A stretch of DNA of 36,259 nucleotides, taken from Mesorhizobium sp. LSJC280B00 (GTDB lineage Bacteria > Pseudomonadota > Alphaproteobacteria > Rhizobiales > Rhizobiaceae). The stretch spans positions 32,164-68,422 of the forward strand of contig NZ_AYVL01000021.1 of NCBI RefSeq assembly GCF_000502835.1, in the 5' to 3' direction. This document shows, one piece after another, positions 15,389-23,794 of the stretch; the first letter of the stretch is position 1; each line of letters begins with the position of its first letter. Position numbers and translations under genes: made by a program. The notes under the pieces were generated by a model. It was not told the DNA's origin. It searched no databases and saw only the letters and a program-made list of their open reading frames with translations.

Positions 15389-16720
15389 ATGCAGCGAGAA
15401 GTCAGCCACGTGCAAGAGCCTCATATCGCCGACAAGAACACACCCTACTGGTGGGAAGCAGCGCCCGTCATGCCGCTGCCGCGGCAGCCGGTCGCAAAGA
15501 ACCTTGACGTGGCAATTGTCGGCGCCGGTTATGCCGGGCTTTCGGCCGGGCTTGCGCTGGCGCGCGAAGGACGCTCGGTCGCAGCCTTTGATGCGATGAA
15601 TCCGGGCGAGGGTGCTTCCACCCGCAACGGCGGGATTACGAGCGGGACCATCCGGCCGGACCATGCCACGATCACCCGGCGCTTCGGTGAAGAGAAGGCC
15701 ATGGCGATCGAGGCCGAGGGCAAGGTCGCACGCGAATTCCTCTACGACTTCATCAAGACCGAAGGGCTCGACTGCGACTTCCGACTGGTTGGCCAGTTCA
15801 AAGGCGCTTTCGGATATGAACAATATGAGAAGATGGCGCGGGGCGCCGAGACGCTGGCGAAGAAACTGGGGATCGAGTCCTACGCGGTTCCGCATGCCGA
15901 GCAGCGAAATTATATCGGCACCGACTTCTACCGCGGCGGGACTGTTCGGATGGACATTGGCGGGCTGCACCCCGCAAAATTCCATGCTGAGCTCCTGCGG
16001 GTGGCGCTCGCATCCGGGTTGACGGTCCATTCGCATACAGTGGTCAAGTCGATCGAGAGGGACGGTTCGGGGTTCCGCGTCGCGACTTCGGCAGGGACGG
16101 TGGATGCACGGCAGGTTCTGGTCTGTACCAACGGCTATACCGACGGCGCCGCTCCCTTCCTGCGCCGCCGCCTGGTTCCTGTCCGCAGCCGGATCATCGT
16201 CACCGAAGAACTTGCGCCCGATGTCATGGCGCGACTGATGCCGAAGCTGATGACGATCACCGAGAACCGGCAACTCGGTTTCTATTATCGTCCCTCGCCA
16301 GACGGGAAACGTATCCTGCTGGGCGGCCGTGACAGTTCCCGCGTCGGCGATCCGGCGGCGCCGAAACTTCTCCTTCGCAAGGGCCTGGTGAACCTTTTCC
16401 CGGAGTTGGAGAACGTGCGCCTTTCGCATTGCTGGTTCGGCAATGTGGCGATGAACCGAGACATGCTGCCCCGCATTTTCGAGAAGGACGGCGTGGTCTA
16501 TGCAACTGGCTTCTGCGGTTCGGGCGTGGTCTGGGCGCCATGGATTGGCATGCGTGCGGCCCACAAGTTGATGGGGCATGGCGAGCAGTCGCGCACTGCG
16601 TTCGACTTTCGACCGCCTTCGGCCGTCCCGCTCTATTGTGGCAATCCGTGGTTCATGCCGGCGATTATCCAGGGCTATCGGTTGCAGGACCGTCTCGCCT
16701 TCTGGCGCGACAGACGCTAG
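15389..16720 (+). CDS. FAD-dependent oxidoreductase, OrdL/gamma-glutamylputrescine oxidase-like
   Basis: 443 residues, 29 bp after the DppC-like permease and so in its operon. ATG 15389 has only a weak ribosome site; GTG 15410 is an alternative. The N-terminus carries TPYWWEAAP, typical of the PuuB/OrdL subgroup, then the FAD motif VAIVGAGYAGLSAGLALARE at about residues 41-60 and GASTRNGGITSG near 73. The C-terminal part has the FAD contact GFCGSGVVWAPWIG and a PWFMPAIIQGYRLQDRL tail. Family members oxidise N-substituted amino acids or amines to an aldehyde plus amine with H2O2. Direct linkage to the importer suggests it acts on the imported compound. Confidence 0.88.
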   Translation: MQREVSHVQEPHIADKNTPYWWEAAPVMPLPRQPVAKNLDVAIVGAGYAGLSAGLALAREGRSVAAFDAMNPGEGASTRNGGITSGTIRPDHATITRRFGEEKAMAIEAEGKVAREFLYDFIKTEGLDCDFRLVGQFKGAFGYEQYEKMARGAETLAKKLGIESYAVPHAEQRNYIGTDFYRGGTVRMDIGGLHPAKFHAELLRVALASGLTVHSHTVVKSIERDGSGFRVATSAGTVDARQVLVCTNGYTDGAAPFLRRRLVPVRSRIIVTEELAPDVMARLMPKLMTITENRQLGFYYRPSPDGKRILLGGRDSSRVGDPAAPKLLLRKGLVNLFPELENVRLSHCWFGNVAMNRDMLPRIFEKDGVVYATGFCGSGVVWAPWIGMRAAHKLMGHGEQSRTAFDFRPPSAVPLYCGNPWFMPAIIQGYRLQDRLAFWRDRR

Positions 16721-16734
16721 TCGCCGACATCGGG

Positions 16735-16800
16735 GGCGATCCGTGGTTCATGCGGGCAACCCTTTGGCGCGCCCGCCGCTGACACGACTGCAGGATCGCG
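16735..16800 (+). pseudogene. Short degenerate copy of the oxidoreductase 3' end
   Basis: Fifteen bases after the stop of the FAD gene, the sequence again reads GDPWFM (16735-16752), matching GNPWFM inside that gene. RLQDR then follows in a shifted frame (about 16783-16797), matching YRLQDRL. The copy is interrupted by a stop and a length change of 11 nt. It could be a partial tandem duplication, or the end of a second lost paralogue. Only about 65 bp are involved, so the evidence is modest. Confidence 0.4.
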
Positions 16801-16866
16801 CGGGATCACCTTGTTGCCGGAGAGTGTCGAAAAATCCGTCGGGACTGGGGCCTGGTGCGAAACTGA

Positions 16867-17805
16867 TCAGCGGTGGGACGCCTTTGCGCGGATCAGCGCG
16901 TCGGCCATGTAGAGGTCCTGCAGGGAGACGCCGGAACTGTCGAAGACCGTGATCTCATTGTCGAAGCGGCGTCCGAGCGCACGCCTTTCAATAACGTCGC
17001 CGATTTGTGTTACCACAAGCACGCCGGCGTCGATCTCGTCGCGCACGTATTGGAACTCGCCGATCTGGACGGACTGGGAAAGCAGATCACAAAACAGACG
17101 TGCCTTGGGAAACAATTCGCTCGGCAATTCGCGTTTACCCGTAGCATCCGACCTGATGCTGACGATATGGGTTCCGGGTCCCACCCAAGCGGCATCGAAC
17201 AGCGGTTCGCGTGCGGGTGTCGCCGTCACCACGATATCGGCCGTGCGCACGGCTTCTTCCGGCAAGGCAGCGCGCGCCTTCAGTCCCCTTTCGCCGATCT
17301 GATCGACAAAAGCGTCGCGCCGCGGCGAAGGCCGGGCCACGACCAGCACGGTTTCGATTGGGCGGATGCGTGCCAGCGCCATCACTTCGAAGCTCGCCTG
17401 GTTGCCGGCCCCGAAGATCGCCAGAACCTTGGCTTGCTTGCGCGCAAGAAGATCGGCCGCAATCGCGTCGGCGGCGGCCGTCCTGTAGGCGTTGACCTTC
17501 CCGGCCTCGACTACGGCGCCGAGCCGACCTGTATGCTGATCGAGCAGCACGATGGTCGAGTTATGGCGGGGAAGGCCACGTGCCGGGTTGCCCGACCAGA
17601 AGGAGCCAATTTTCACGCCGGTCAGCTCGCCCGACGAACCGGATTTGATTGAGAAGGTATTGGTCACCTCCTGTGTGCGCCCGAGAACAGCCGGAAAGAC
17701 CCAGCTCTGCCGCGATGCTGCCGCCACGAGAGCCTCGCGCGCCGCCTCGAAAGCAAGTTCATGCGTGACGAGGGCGGCTGACTCCTCTTCGCTGATGTAG
17801 ATCAT
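16867..17805 (-). CDS. Ornithine cyclodeaminase / mu-crystallin family protein
   Basis: 312 residues from ATG 17805, chosen because AGGAGGAATTTTGG directly precedes it. Features are KIGSFWSGNPARGLPRHNST near the N-terminal domain, VVEAGKVNAYRTAAADAIAA, and the NAD(P)-binding Rossmann loop LAIFGAGNQASFEVM at about residues 125-139. The C-terminal end (ITVFDSSGVSLQDLYMADAL) is a family signature. Members include ornithine cyclodeaminase, alanine dehydrogenase, ketimine reductases and tauropine/opine-type dehydrogenases. It lies on the opposite strand inside the catabolic cluster and is divergent from the GNAT gene, sharing a promoter region with a TTGACA box at 17892-17897. Reduction of a cyclic or N-alkyl imine from the FAD oxidases is one possible role. 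Confidence 0.85.
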   Translation of the reverse strand: MIYISEEESAALVTHELAFEAAREALVAAASRQSWVFPAVLGRTQEVTNTFSIKSGSSGELTGVKIGSFWSGNPARGLPRHNSTIVLLDQHTGRLGAVVEAGKVNAYRTAAADAIAADLLARKQAKVLAIFGAGNQASFEVMALARIRPIETVLVVARPSPRRDAFVDQIGERGLKARAALPEEAVRTADIVVTATPAREPLFDAAWVGPGTHIVSIRSDATGKRELPSELFPKARLFCDLLSQSVQIGEFQYVRDEIDAGVLVVTQIGDVIERRALGRRFDNEITVFDSSGVSLQDLYMADALIRAKASHR

Positions 17806-18030
17806 CCAAAATTCCTCCTGGGCATCGCCGATCGGGCAACCACGAAGCGGCGATTCAAGGTGCCAGGTATTCCTCGCCCGATTTGCACGATTTGACATGC
17901 CGAGGAACTGCATAAAACGAATAATACCGCTGATTTGAAGGGGCAAAACAGCAGCGAAATCTGTCCGCCGGGCGCGACCCTAAGATCCGACTTCAATCCG
18001 ACTCTGGATCAACTGACAGCGTTGCACCTT

Positions 18031-18897
18031 ATGGCCTTTGAGCATGACAGAGATTTCGTCAGCGCCCCGATCGAGCTGATGAAATTGGAAACCCGCCATT
18101 TGCCGGGCGCACTGAAGCTGTCGCAGGAGATGGCCTGGCCCTACCGTCAGGAGGATTGGGAATTTGCCCTGATGGTCGGCAATGGCCTGGTCGTTGAGCG
18201 GGCAGGACAGGTGATTGGCACGGCCATGTCCTGGAATTACGGACAGTCCTATGCCTCGGTCGGAATGATCATAGTTACTGGCTCCGCGCAAGGCGGTGGC
18301 AACGGCGCCCGGCTCTTTGATGGATTGCTTGAGGCGACACACGGTCGCAACCTGCTGCTCAACTCAACCGAAGAGGGGCTGGCGCTCTACAAGCGACGCG
18401 GCTTCACTGCCTGGGGCACGGTGCTTCAGCACCAGGGCTCGCTGGCTGTCGCCGTGACGCGGAGTACCCGCGGCGACATCCGTCAAGCGACAGCCTCTGA
18501 CCTCGCGGCAATCCAGGTCTTCGACGAACGGGCCACGGGCATGCCCCGGCTGCCGATGGTGGCTGCGCTCGCCGATGTGGGCAACGCATTGGTCATTGAG
18601 CGCAGGGGACGGATTGCAGGCTACGCTGTCGCGAGGAGGTTTGGCCGCGGCTATGTCGTCGGCCCTTGTGCAGCCGAGAGCGACCACGACGCGCGGCTTC
18701 TGATCCTGGCCCAGCTTTCGAAGCTTCACAATCAATTCGTTCGCATCGACGTCTATGCCGAGGATGGATTGGGCGACTGGCTTGCGAGCCTTGGCCTGCA
18801 GCGGTCCGGCAGTGCGACCGCCATGGTCAAAGGACAACGACCCGTCGCCGAGGGGCCAGCCCATATGTATGCGTTGGCAAACCAGTCGTTCACTTAG
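18031..18897 (+). CDS. GNAT-family acetyltransferase with second C-terminal GNAT-like domain
   Basis: 288 residues if started at ATG 18031; no candidate start (17935 TTG, 18031, 18079) has a good ribosome site, so the N-terminus is uncertain. Residues from about METRHLPG onward form a GNAT domain: LKLSQEMAWPYRQEDWEFAL, GLVVERAGQVIGTAMSW, the acetyl-CoA loop region VTGSAQGGGNGARLFDGLLE and LYKRRGFTAWG. The second half (IRQATASDLAAIQVFDERAT, then IAGYAVARRFGRGYVVGP) matches the Acetyltransf_18-type domain found at the C-terminus of YitH-like proteins. It ends 11 bp before the PLP-enzyme gene and is probably co-transcribed with it. The substrate is likely an amine or amino acid but unknown. Confidence 0.8.
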   Translation: MAFEHDRDFVSAPIELMKLETRHLPGALKLSQEMAWPYRQEDWEFALMVGNGLVVERAGQVIGTAMSWNYGQSYASVGMIIVTGSAQGGGNGARLFDGLLEATHGRNLLLNSTEEGLALYKRRGFTAWGTVLQHQGSLAVAVTRSTRGDIRQATASDLAAIQVFDERATGMPRLPMVAALADVGNALVIERRGRIAGYAVARRFGRGYVVGPCAAESDHDARLLILAQLSKLHNQFVRIDVYAEDGLGDWLASLGLQRSGSATAMVKGQRPVAEGPAHMYALANQSFT

Positions 18898-18908
18898 GAA
18901 ACGAGACT

Positions 18909-20087
18909 ATGAATAAGATGGCGGCAAGCCTGGCGGCGAGCGAGACGGCTAGGACGATCGACGCCTTGGTCACCCCGACGCTGCTTCTCGACCGTGGCCG
19001 GCTCGAGCACAACATCAAGGGTCTGGCTGAGCGCGCCAGGAAGCTTGGCGTGGTGCTGCGCCCGCATATGAAGACGGCCAAGAGCATCGATGTCGCCCGA
19101 TACGCGTTCCATCGCGAACGCGGTCCGATCACGGTCTCGACCATCGCCGAGGCGGAGTATTTCGCGGGCCATGGCTTTCGAGACATGACCTACGCGGTCG
19201 GCATCTCGCCGGCCTCGGCCAAGCGGGCCATGGAGCTTTGTCGCCGCACCGGCGCTGATGTGAAGCTGTTGCTCGATTCGGTCGGGCAGGCCGATGCCCT
19301 GGCCAGTGTCCGCGAAGCCACCGGTATGACCCCATCTGTTTTCATCGAACTGGACTGCGATGACCATCGCGGTGGCTTGAGGCCGGACGACCCGAAGTTG
19401 CTCGACGTGGCCGGCAGTGTCGTCGCGGCCAGTGCCAAACTCGTCGGCGTTCTCGCCCATGCAGGCGAATCCTATGGCTTGAACACGCCCGATGCGCTGG
19501 TCAAGGCAGGCGAGAACGAGCGTTCAGCCACGGTGCGCGCCGCTGAAATCCTGCGCGCCCATGGCCATGCCTGCCCGATCGTCAGCGTCGGCTCAACGCC
19601 GACAGCGCATTTCGCCAGCAATCTTGAGCGGGTCACGGAGCTGCGCGCCGGGGTCTACATGTTCTTCGACCTGGTCCAGCACGGCGTTGGGGTGTGCGAA
19701 CTCGACGACATCGCGATTTCCGTAGTGGCCACGGTGATCGGGTCCAAGCCGGAAAAGGGATGGGTGCTGGTCGACGCTGGATGGATGGCGCTTTCGCGCG
19801 ACCGGGGAACCGCAAACCAGCAGATCGACCAGGGTTACGGCGTGGTCTGCGACGAAAAGGGGCGGGTGCTTGAAGATGTGATCGTGGCCCAGGCCAGCCA
19901 GGAACACGGTATCCTCGCCATTCGTGCCGGCTCTGGAAAGTCCATGCCCGAGTTGCCGCTCGGGACTCGGGTCCGGATTCTGCCCAACCATGCGTGTGCG
20001 ATGGCCGCCCAGCATGATTTCTACAGCGTCGTCAACGGGGACAGCCCCAAGATTGAAGCGCGTTGGGAGCGGATGCGCGGCTGGTAG
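18909..20087 (+). CDS. D-threonine aldolase / D-serine dehydratase-family PLP enzyme (DSD1-like)
   Basis: 392 residues from ATG 18909 (AGGAAACGAG, overlapping the GNAT stop). The N-terminal alanine-racemase-like barrel starts with LVTPTLLLDRGRLEHNI and has the cofactor lysine Lys55 in RPHMKTAKS. The C-terminal domain ends with NHACAMAAQHD (His361, Cys363), the metal-binding pair of this family. Known members cleave D-threonine to glycine and acetaldehyde, cleave D-3-hydroxyaspartate, or dehydrate D-serine, using PLP plus a divalent metal. The gene lies between GNAT and an FAD oxidoreductase on one strand, so it probably acts in the same pathway on a D-configured beta-hydroxy amino acid. An aldolase would also give the downstream aldehyde dehydrogenase a substrate (inference). 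Confidence 0.88.
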   Translation: MNKMAASLAASETARTIDALVTPTLLLDRGRLEHNIKGLAERARKLGVVLRPHMKTAKSIDVARYAFHRERGPITVSTIAEAEYFAGHGFRDMTYAVGISPASAKRAMELCRRTGADVKLLLDSVGQADALASVREATGMTPSVFIELDCDDHRGGLRPDDPKLLDVAGSVVAASAKLVGVLAHAGESYGLNTPDALVKAGENERSATVRAAEILRAHGHACPIVSVGSTPTAHFASNLERVTELRAGVYMFFDLVQHGVGVCELDDIAISVVATVIGSKPEKGWVLVDAGWMALSRDRGTANQQIDQGYGVVCDEKGRVLEDVIVAQASQEHGILAIRAGSGKSMPELPLGTRVRILPNHACAMAAQHDFYSVVNGDSPKIEARWERMRGW

Positions 20088-20143
20088 GCGCGCGACTACG
20101 CTCGGATGTCGCCCCACTCAAATCAACACTGGTGGTCAAGAAA

Positions 20144-21418
20144 ATGAAGTTTACCTCTTACTGGCTGGATACGTCTCAGCCGTTCAATGAAGGGTCGTCC
20201 AAACCGCTCGAAGGCCACTACGACGTGGCGATTGTGGGCGGCGGCTTGACGGGCTCCTCCGCAGCGCTGGCCCTTGCCAAAAAGGGCGCCCGGGTTGCCC
20301 TTTTGGAGGCCGAAACGATCGGCAATGCCGCGTCCGGCCGCAATGGCGGCATGTGCAACAACGGCTTTGCCCAGAACTATGCAATCATGGCTGGCAAGCA
20401 CGGCAAGCCGGCCGCAAATGCGCTCTACAAGGCTTTTGACGCCGGCGTCGATATGGTCGAGCGGCTGGTGCAGGAAGAGAAGATCGACTGCAGCTTCTCC
20501 CGCGTCGGCAAGCTCAAGCTTGCCGCCAAGCCCGAGCACTACGACATGCTGGCGCGCAGCCAGGAACTACTGGCTGCCAATGTCGATCCCGACACCAGGA
20601 TGATCGCGCGCGAGGACCTGCGAACCGAAGTCGGCACCAACCGCTACCATGGCGGGCTGCTCTTTCCCAAGAGCGCGGGCATGCATGTCGGCCGGTTCGT
20701 CCGGGGCCTCGCGACCGCCGCTGCCCGGCGTGGCGCAGAGGTCCATGAACGCTCGCCCGTCATGGCGATGCGCAAGGTTTCAGGCGGGCATGAGGTAACG
20801 ACGCCAAAGGGCAAGATCGTCGCGCGGCAGGTCCTGTTGGCAAGCGGCATTTCCCAGGTTGGCCCGCTCGGCTGGATCCGCCGGCGCATGATCCCGGTCG
20901 GCGCATTTCTGATCGTGACCGAGCCGCTGTCGCCCGACCACCTTAGGCGTCTCATGCCGACTGGGCGCATGGTCGTCGACACGCGCAATCTCGTTGTCTA
21001 CTGGCGGCTCACGCCGGACAATCGCCTTTTGTTCGGCGGGAGGGCGCGCTTTGCCGTGTCCAACCCTCAATCCGACGAAAAAAGCGGCCGGATACTCAAG
21101 GCGGCGATGGTCGAGGTCTTTCCGGAACTGGCCGGCACCCGCATCGACTACTGCTGGGGCGGCATGGTCGATATGACCCGCGATCGCCTGCCGCGCGCCG
21201 GAGAGCGCGATGGCATCTATTACTCGATGGGCTATAGCGGACACGGGACCCAAATGTCGACGTTGATGGGCACCATCATGGCCGACGTCATGGACGGGCA
21301 CCCCGAGCTCAATCCCTGGAAGGATTTCGACTGGCCAGCGATCCCCGGTTATTTCGGGCGCCCCTGGTTCCTGCCGATTCTCGGCGCCTATTACCGCATG
21401 AAGGACCTTGTAGGGTGA
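20144..21418 (+). CDS. FAD-dependent oxidoreductase, OrdL/DAO family
   Basis: 424 residues from ATG 20144; upstream in-frame sequence overlaps the previous gene and is not homologous. The FAD motif is VAIVGGGLTGSSAALALAKK near residues 27-46, followed by GNAASGRNGGMCNNG. The C-terminal part has YYSMGYSGHGTQMSTLMGT and FGRPWFLPILGAYYRMKD, the segment mirrored in the pseudogene at 9425. It should oxidise a (substituted) amino acid or amine, releasing an aldehyde or imine. The stop TGA overlaps the next gene's ATG by one base (TGATG), so oxidase and aldehyde dehydrogenase are translationally coupled. Confidence 0.88.
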   Translation: MKFTSYWLDTSQPFNEGSSKPLEGHYDVAIVGGGLTGSSAALALAKKGARVALLEAETIGNAASGRNGGMCNNGFAQNYAIMAGKHGKPAANALYKAFDAGVDMVERLVQEEKIDCSFSRVGKLKLAAKPEHYDMLARSQELLAANVDPDTRMIAREDLRTEVGTNRYHGGLLFPKSAGMHVGRFVRGLATAAARRGAEVHERSPVMAMRKVSGGHEVTTPKGKIVARQVLLASGISQVGPLGWIRRRMIPVGAFLIVTEPLSPDHLRRLMPTGRMVVDTRNLVVYWRLTPDNRLLFGGRARFAVSNPQSDEKSGRILKAAMVEVFPELAGTRIDYCWGGMVDMTRDRLPRAGERDGIYYSMGYSGHGTQMSTLMGTIMADVMDGHPELNPWKDFDWPAIPGYFGRPWFLPILGAYYRMKDLVG

Positions 21419-22869
21419 TGACGCCCCTCGAACGCCTGGCCCGCAACGGCCACCTGGACAAGTTCTTCATCGACGGTCAATGGGTTGAGCCGAGCGGCAC
21501 CGCGACGGGCGTCGTCGTCAATCCCGCCACAGAAGAGGTTGTGAGCCAGTTTCCGCTTGGAAATGGCGAGGACGTTGACGCGGCCGTTGCAGCGGCTCGC
21601 CGGGCATTCGCCACCTGGAGTCGGACCACGCCAGAAGACCGCGCGGGTCTGCTCGATCGCCTGCAAGCGCTGCTCGAGGCGCGCGGCGAACTGCTGGCTC
21701 AATGCCTGAGCATAGAAATGGGCGCGGCGATCGGCTATGCGCGCAGCGCCCACGTGCCGCTGGCGATCACGCATGTTAAGGTCGCTCGCGATGTGCTGAC
21801 AGACTTTCGCTTCGTCAAGCAACGGGGGCAAACCGCCGTCACCCACGAACCGATCGGTGTCTGCGCCTTGATCACTCCGTGGAACTGGCCACTTTACCAG
21901 ATCACCGCCAAGGTTTCGCCGGCGCTCGCTGCAGGCTGCACGATCGTGCTGAAGCCGAGTGAGCTTTCTCCCTTGGACGCCCTGCTATTCGCCGAGGCAA
22001 TCGAGGAAGCCGGCTTCCCTGCTGGGGTTTTCAACGTCTTGCAAGGTGATGGTCCAGGCGTGGGTATGGGTCTCGCCTCCCATCCGGATGTCGACATGAT
22101 CTCCATTACCGGGTCCACCCGCGCGGGCATTGCGGTGGCCCAGGCGGCGGCGACCACGGTCAAGCGTGTCGCGCAGGAGCTGGGCGGCAAGTCGCCGAAC
22201 GTGATCCTGCCAGACGCAGATCTCGATCGTGCCGTTTCTCTGGGCGTAGCCGCCGCCTTCCGCAATCTCGGCCAGTCATGCAGCGCCCCGACGCGCATGA
22301 TCGCGCCACGCGCGCTGCTCTCCGAGATCGAGGCAATCGCCAAAAGGGCCGCAGCCCAGATCGTCATTGGCGATCCTCTTTCGGAAACCACAACTCATGG
22401 TGCAATCGCAAACCGTGCCCAGTTCGACCGCATCCAAACCATGATCGGCGTCGGCATTTCTGAGGGCGCCCGGCTCCTCGCCGGCGGACCGGGTCGTGCG
22501 CACGATCTGAACGTCGGGTTCTATGTGAGGCCGACCATCTTTTCCGACGTGCGCACGACCATGCGCATTGCCCAGGAAGAGGTCTTCGGGCCAGTTCTCT
22601 GCATCATCCCCTACGACACAATCGAGGAGGCCGTCACCATCGCCAACGACACGGTCTACGGTCTGGGGGCCCATGTGCAGGGCCAGGATGTGGACGCCGT
22701 CAGGGACGTGGCCTCGCGGATCCGCTCCGGTCAGGTGCATCTCAACTACCCGACCTGGGATCCGCACGCCCCGTTTGGCGGTTTCAAGCAGTCCGGAAAC
22801 GGACGCGAATATGGGATCGAGGGCATGTTGGAGTATCTCGAGGTAAAATCCATCCTCGGCTATTTCTAG
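21418..22869 (+). CDS. Aldehyde dehydrogenase, NAD(P)-dependent
   Basis: 483 residues from ATG 21418, which overlaps the previous stop. All family elements are present: TPWNWPLYQ with Asn156, KPSE with Lys179, the NAD-loop TGSTRAG, ELGGKSPN with general base Glu254, GQSCSAPTR with catalytic Cys288, EEVFGPVL and the end FGGFKQSGNGREYG. It converts an aldehyde to its acid. Coupling to the FAD oxidoreductase suggests the aldehyde is that enzyme's product. Subgroup assignment is not safe: betaine-aldehyde, gamma-aminobutyraldehyde and 3-hydroxypropionaldehyde types are similar in sequence. Confidence 0.93.
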   Translation: MTPLERLARNGHLDKFFIDGQWVEPSGTATGVVVNPATEEVVSQFPLGNGEDVDAAVAAARRAFATWSRTTPEDRAGLLDRLQALLEARGELLAQCLSIEMGAAIGYARSAHVPLAITHVKVARDVLTDFRFVKQRGQTAVTHEPIGVCALITPWNWPLYQITAKVSPALAAGCTIVLKPSELSPLDALLFAEAIEEAGFPAGVFNVLQGDGPGVGMGLASHPDVDMISITGSTRAGIAVAQAAATTVKRVAQELGGKSPNVILPDADLDRAVSLGVAAAFRNLGQSCSAPTRMIAPRALLSEIEAIAKRAAAQIVIGDPLSETTTHGAIANRAQFDRIQTMIGVGISEGARLLAGGPGRAHDLNVGFYVRPTIFSDVRTTMRIAQEEVFGPVLCIIPYDTIEEAVTIANDTVYGLGAHVQGQDVDAVRDVASRIRSGQVHLNYPTWDPHAPFGGFKQSGNGREYGIEGMLEYLEVKSILGYF

Positions 22870-23155
22870 GCGACATCTTCGCCAAGCGCAGAGCGCGCGC
22901 CCGTGGGCCGCGCCGAGCTCCTGGACTGCGCTCACATACGAACCTGACAATTTGCCATGGCTCCGCAGGGCGGGCGATCTGCTGAGAAACCTGGTCGAGG
23001 CCCGGTAGCGAGGCTTGGTCGATCTAGAATGCCGTCGAAATTAGAGATGTCCGGCCGTAGCGGTCCAGCCGGTCGAGTCTGTACGTTTCGTAAATCGAAT
23101 TGAACACAACCGTGGATAGATTACCATCGCCCTGGGCCGCGTATGGGGAGGGTGG
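22870..23155. other. Intergenic gap after the catabolic operon
   Basis: No open frame with a ribosome site or family match, no convincing terminator stem and no repeat seen. It probably holds the end of the operon and the promoter of the small gene at 23156. Confidence 0.4.
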
Positions 23156-23374
23156 ATGAGTAAGGTGAAAAGGGTCAGTCCGGTAGTAGAGCAAGCAATC
23201 GCCGCAGTCCTCAATAGGGAGGATCGTGGTGACACCATCTCGATCACAGCGACATTAAACGCAGCACGGCAAGCCGCCCCTTATCTGGTCGCATCCGACG
23301 AAGAGCTTACCGAGGCGATCGTCGAGGCAGCAACTGCCCTGGGCCTGTCCGTGGCTTTCGACGGTCGGGAATAG
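23156..23374 (+). CDS. Small hypothetical protein (72 residues)
   Basis: It starts at ATG 23156 with GGGGAGGGTGG just upstream, a strong ribosome site. The protein is mostly helical by composition, with no signal peptide, no membrane span and no cysteine. The N-terminal part is basic (SKVKRVSPVVEQA) and the C-terminal half acidic (SDEELTEAIVEAATALGL). I do not recognise the family, and it has no obvious operon partner; the fragment that follows is on the opposite strand. Confidence 0.55.
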   Translation: MSKVKRVSPVVEQAIAAVLNREDRGDTISITATLNAARQAAPYLVASDEELTEAIVEAATALGLSVAFDGRE

Positions 23375-23382
23375 CCGTCGGC

Positions 23383-23698
23383 TCACAAGTTCTTGCTCGG
23401 TACCCTGGCGCGCTTGCTGCGAGCCCACGCGATGACGCGTGCGTGCTCGTCCGCCATAGCCGCGTCGAAGCGGCTGTCGCCACTGAAAGCCATGGCAAGT
23501 GCATTTGCGCAGAGTTCGGCGTCCCGGAAGCATCGCCGATGCCTGCGCAGTGACTGCGTCCTTGTTATAGCCAGCATCGCCAACAATCGCCCAGCCTGGC
23601 CCGTATGGCTTGCTGGGCAACGCTGCGCCAGCGAGTGGCCTCTCGCGCCTTGCTGCGCCAAGACGGTCGGCGAGGCAGGCCATCCCGGCTCCGATCAA
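23383..23698 (-). pseudogene. C-terminal remnant of an FAD-dependent monooxygenase
   Basis: On the minus strand one frame (to about 23543) reads KPYGPGWAIVGDAGYNKDAV then TAQ, the FAD-phosphate contact of PHBH-type monooxygenases and geranylgeranyl-reductase-like enzymes. The continuation FRDAELCANALAMAFSG then AWARSKRARVPSKNL is in another frame, ending at 23383. Only 13 nt (23530-23542) separate the two parts where 15 are expected for the family segment GIGDA, so two bases have been lost. Everything N-terminal of about residue 260 of such an enzyme is also gone. It is a dead fragment. Confidence 0.75.
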
Positions 23699-23794
23699 GA
23701 GCTACGCGCGCCAGCCGGCCCACCAAGGTTGCCGCGATCACCCGTGATGTCGTAGAGCCTACGGTCGGCGGTTAAAATTGGTGGAGAAGAATAT

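Noticed and set aside
17866..17928. GGTATT...AATACC and TTCCTCG...CGAGGAA half-sites between the cyclodeaminase and GNAT genes
   Set aside because: The arms are short and widely spaced (24 bp or more). The TTGACA box at 17892 has no convincing -10 at 16-18 bp. Not strong enough to list as operators.
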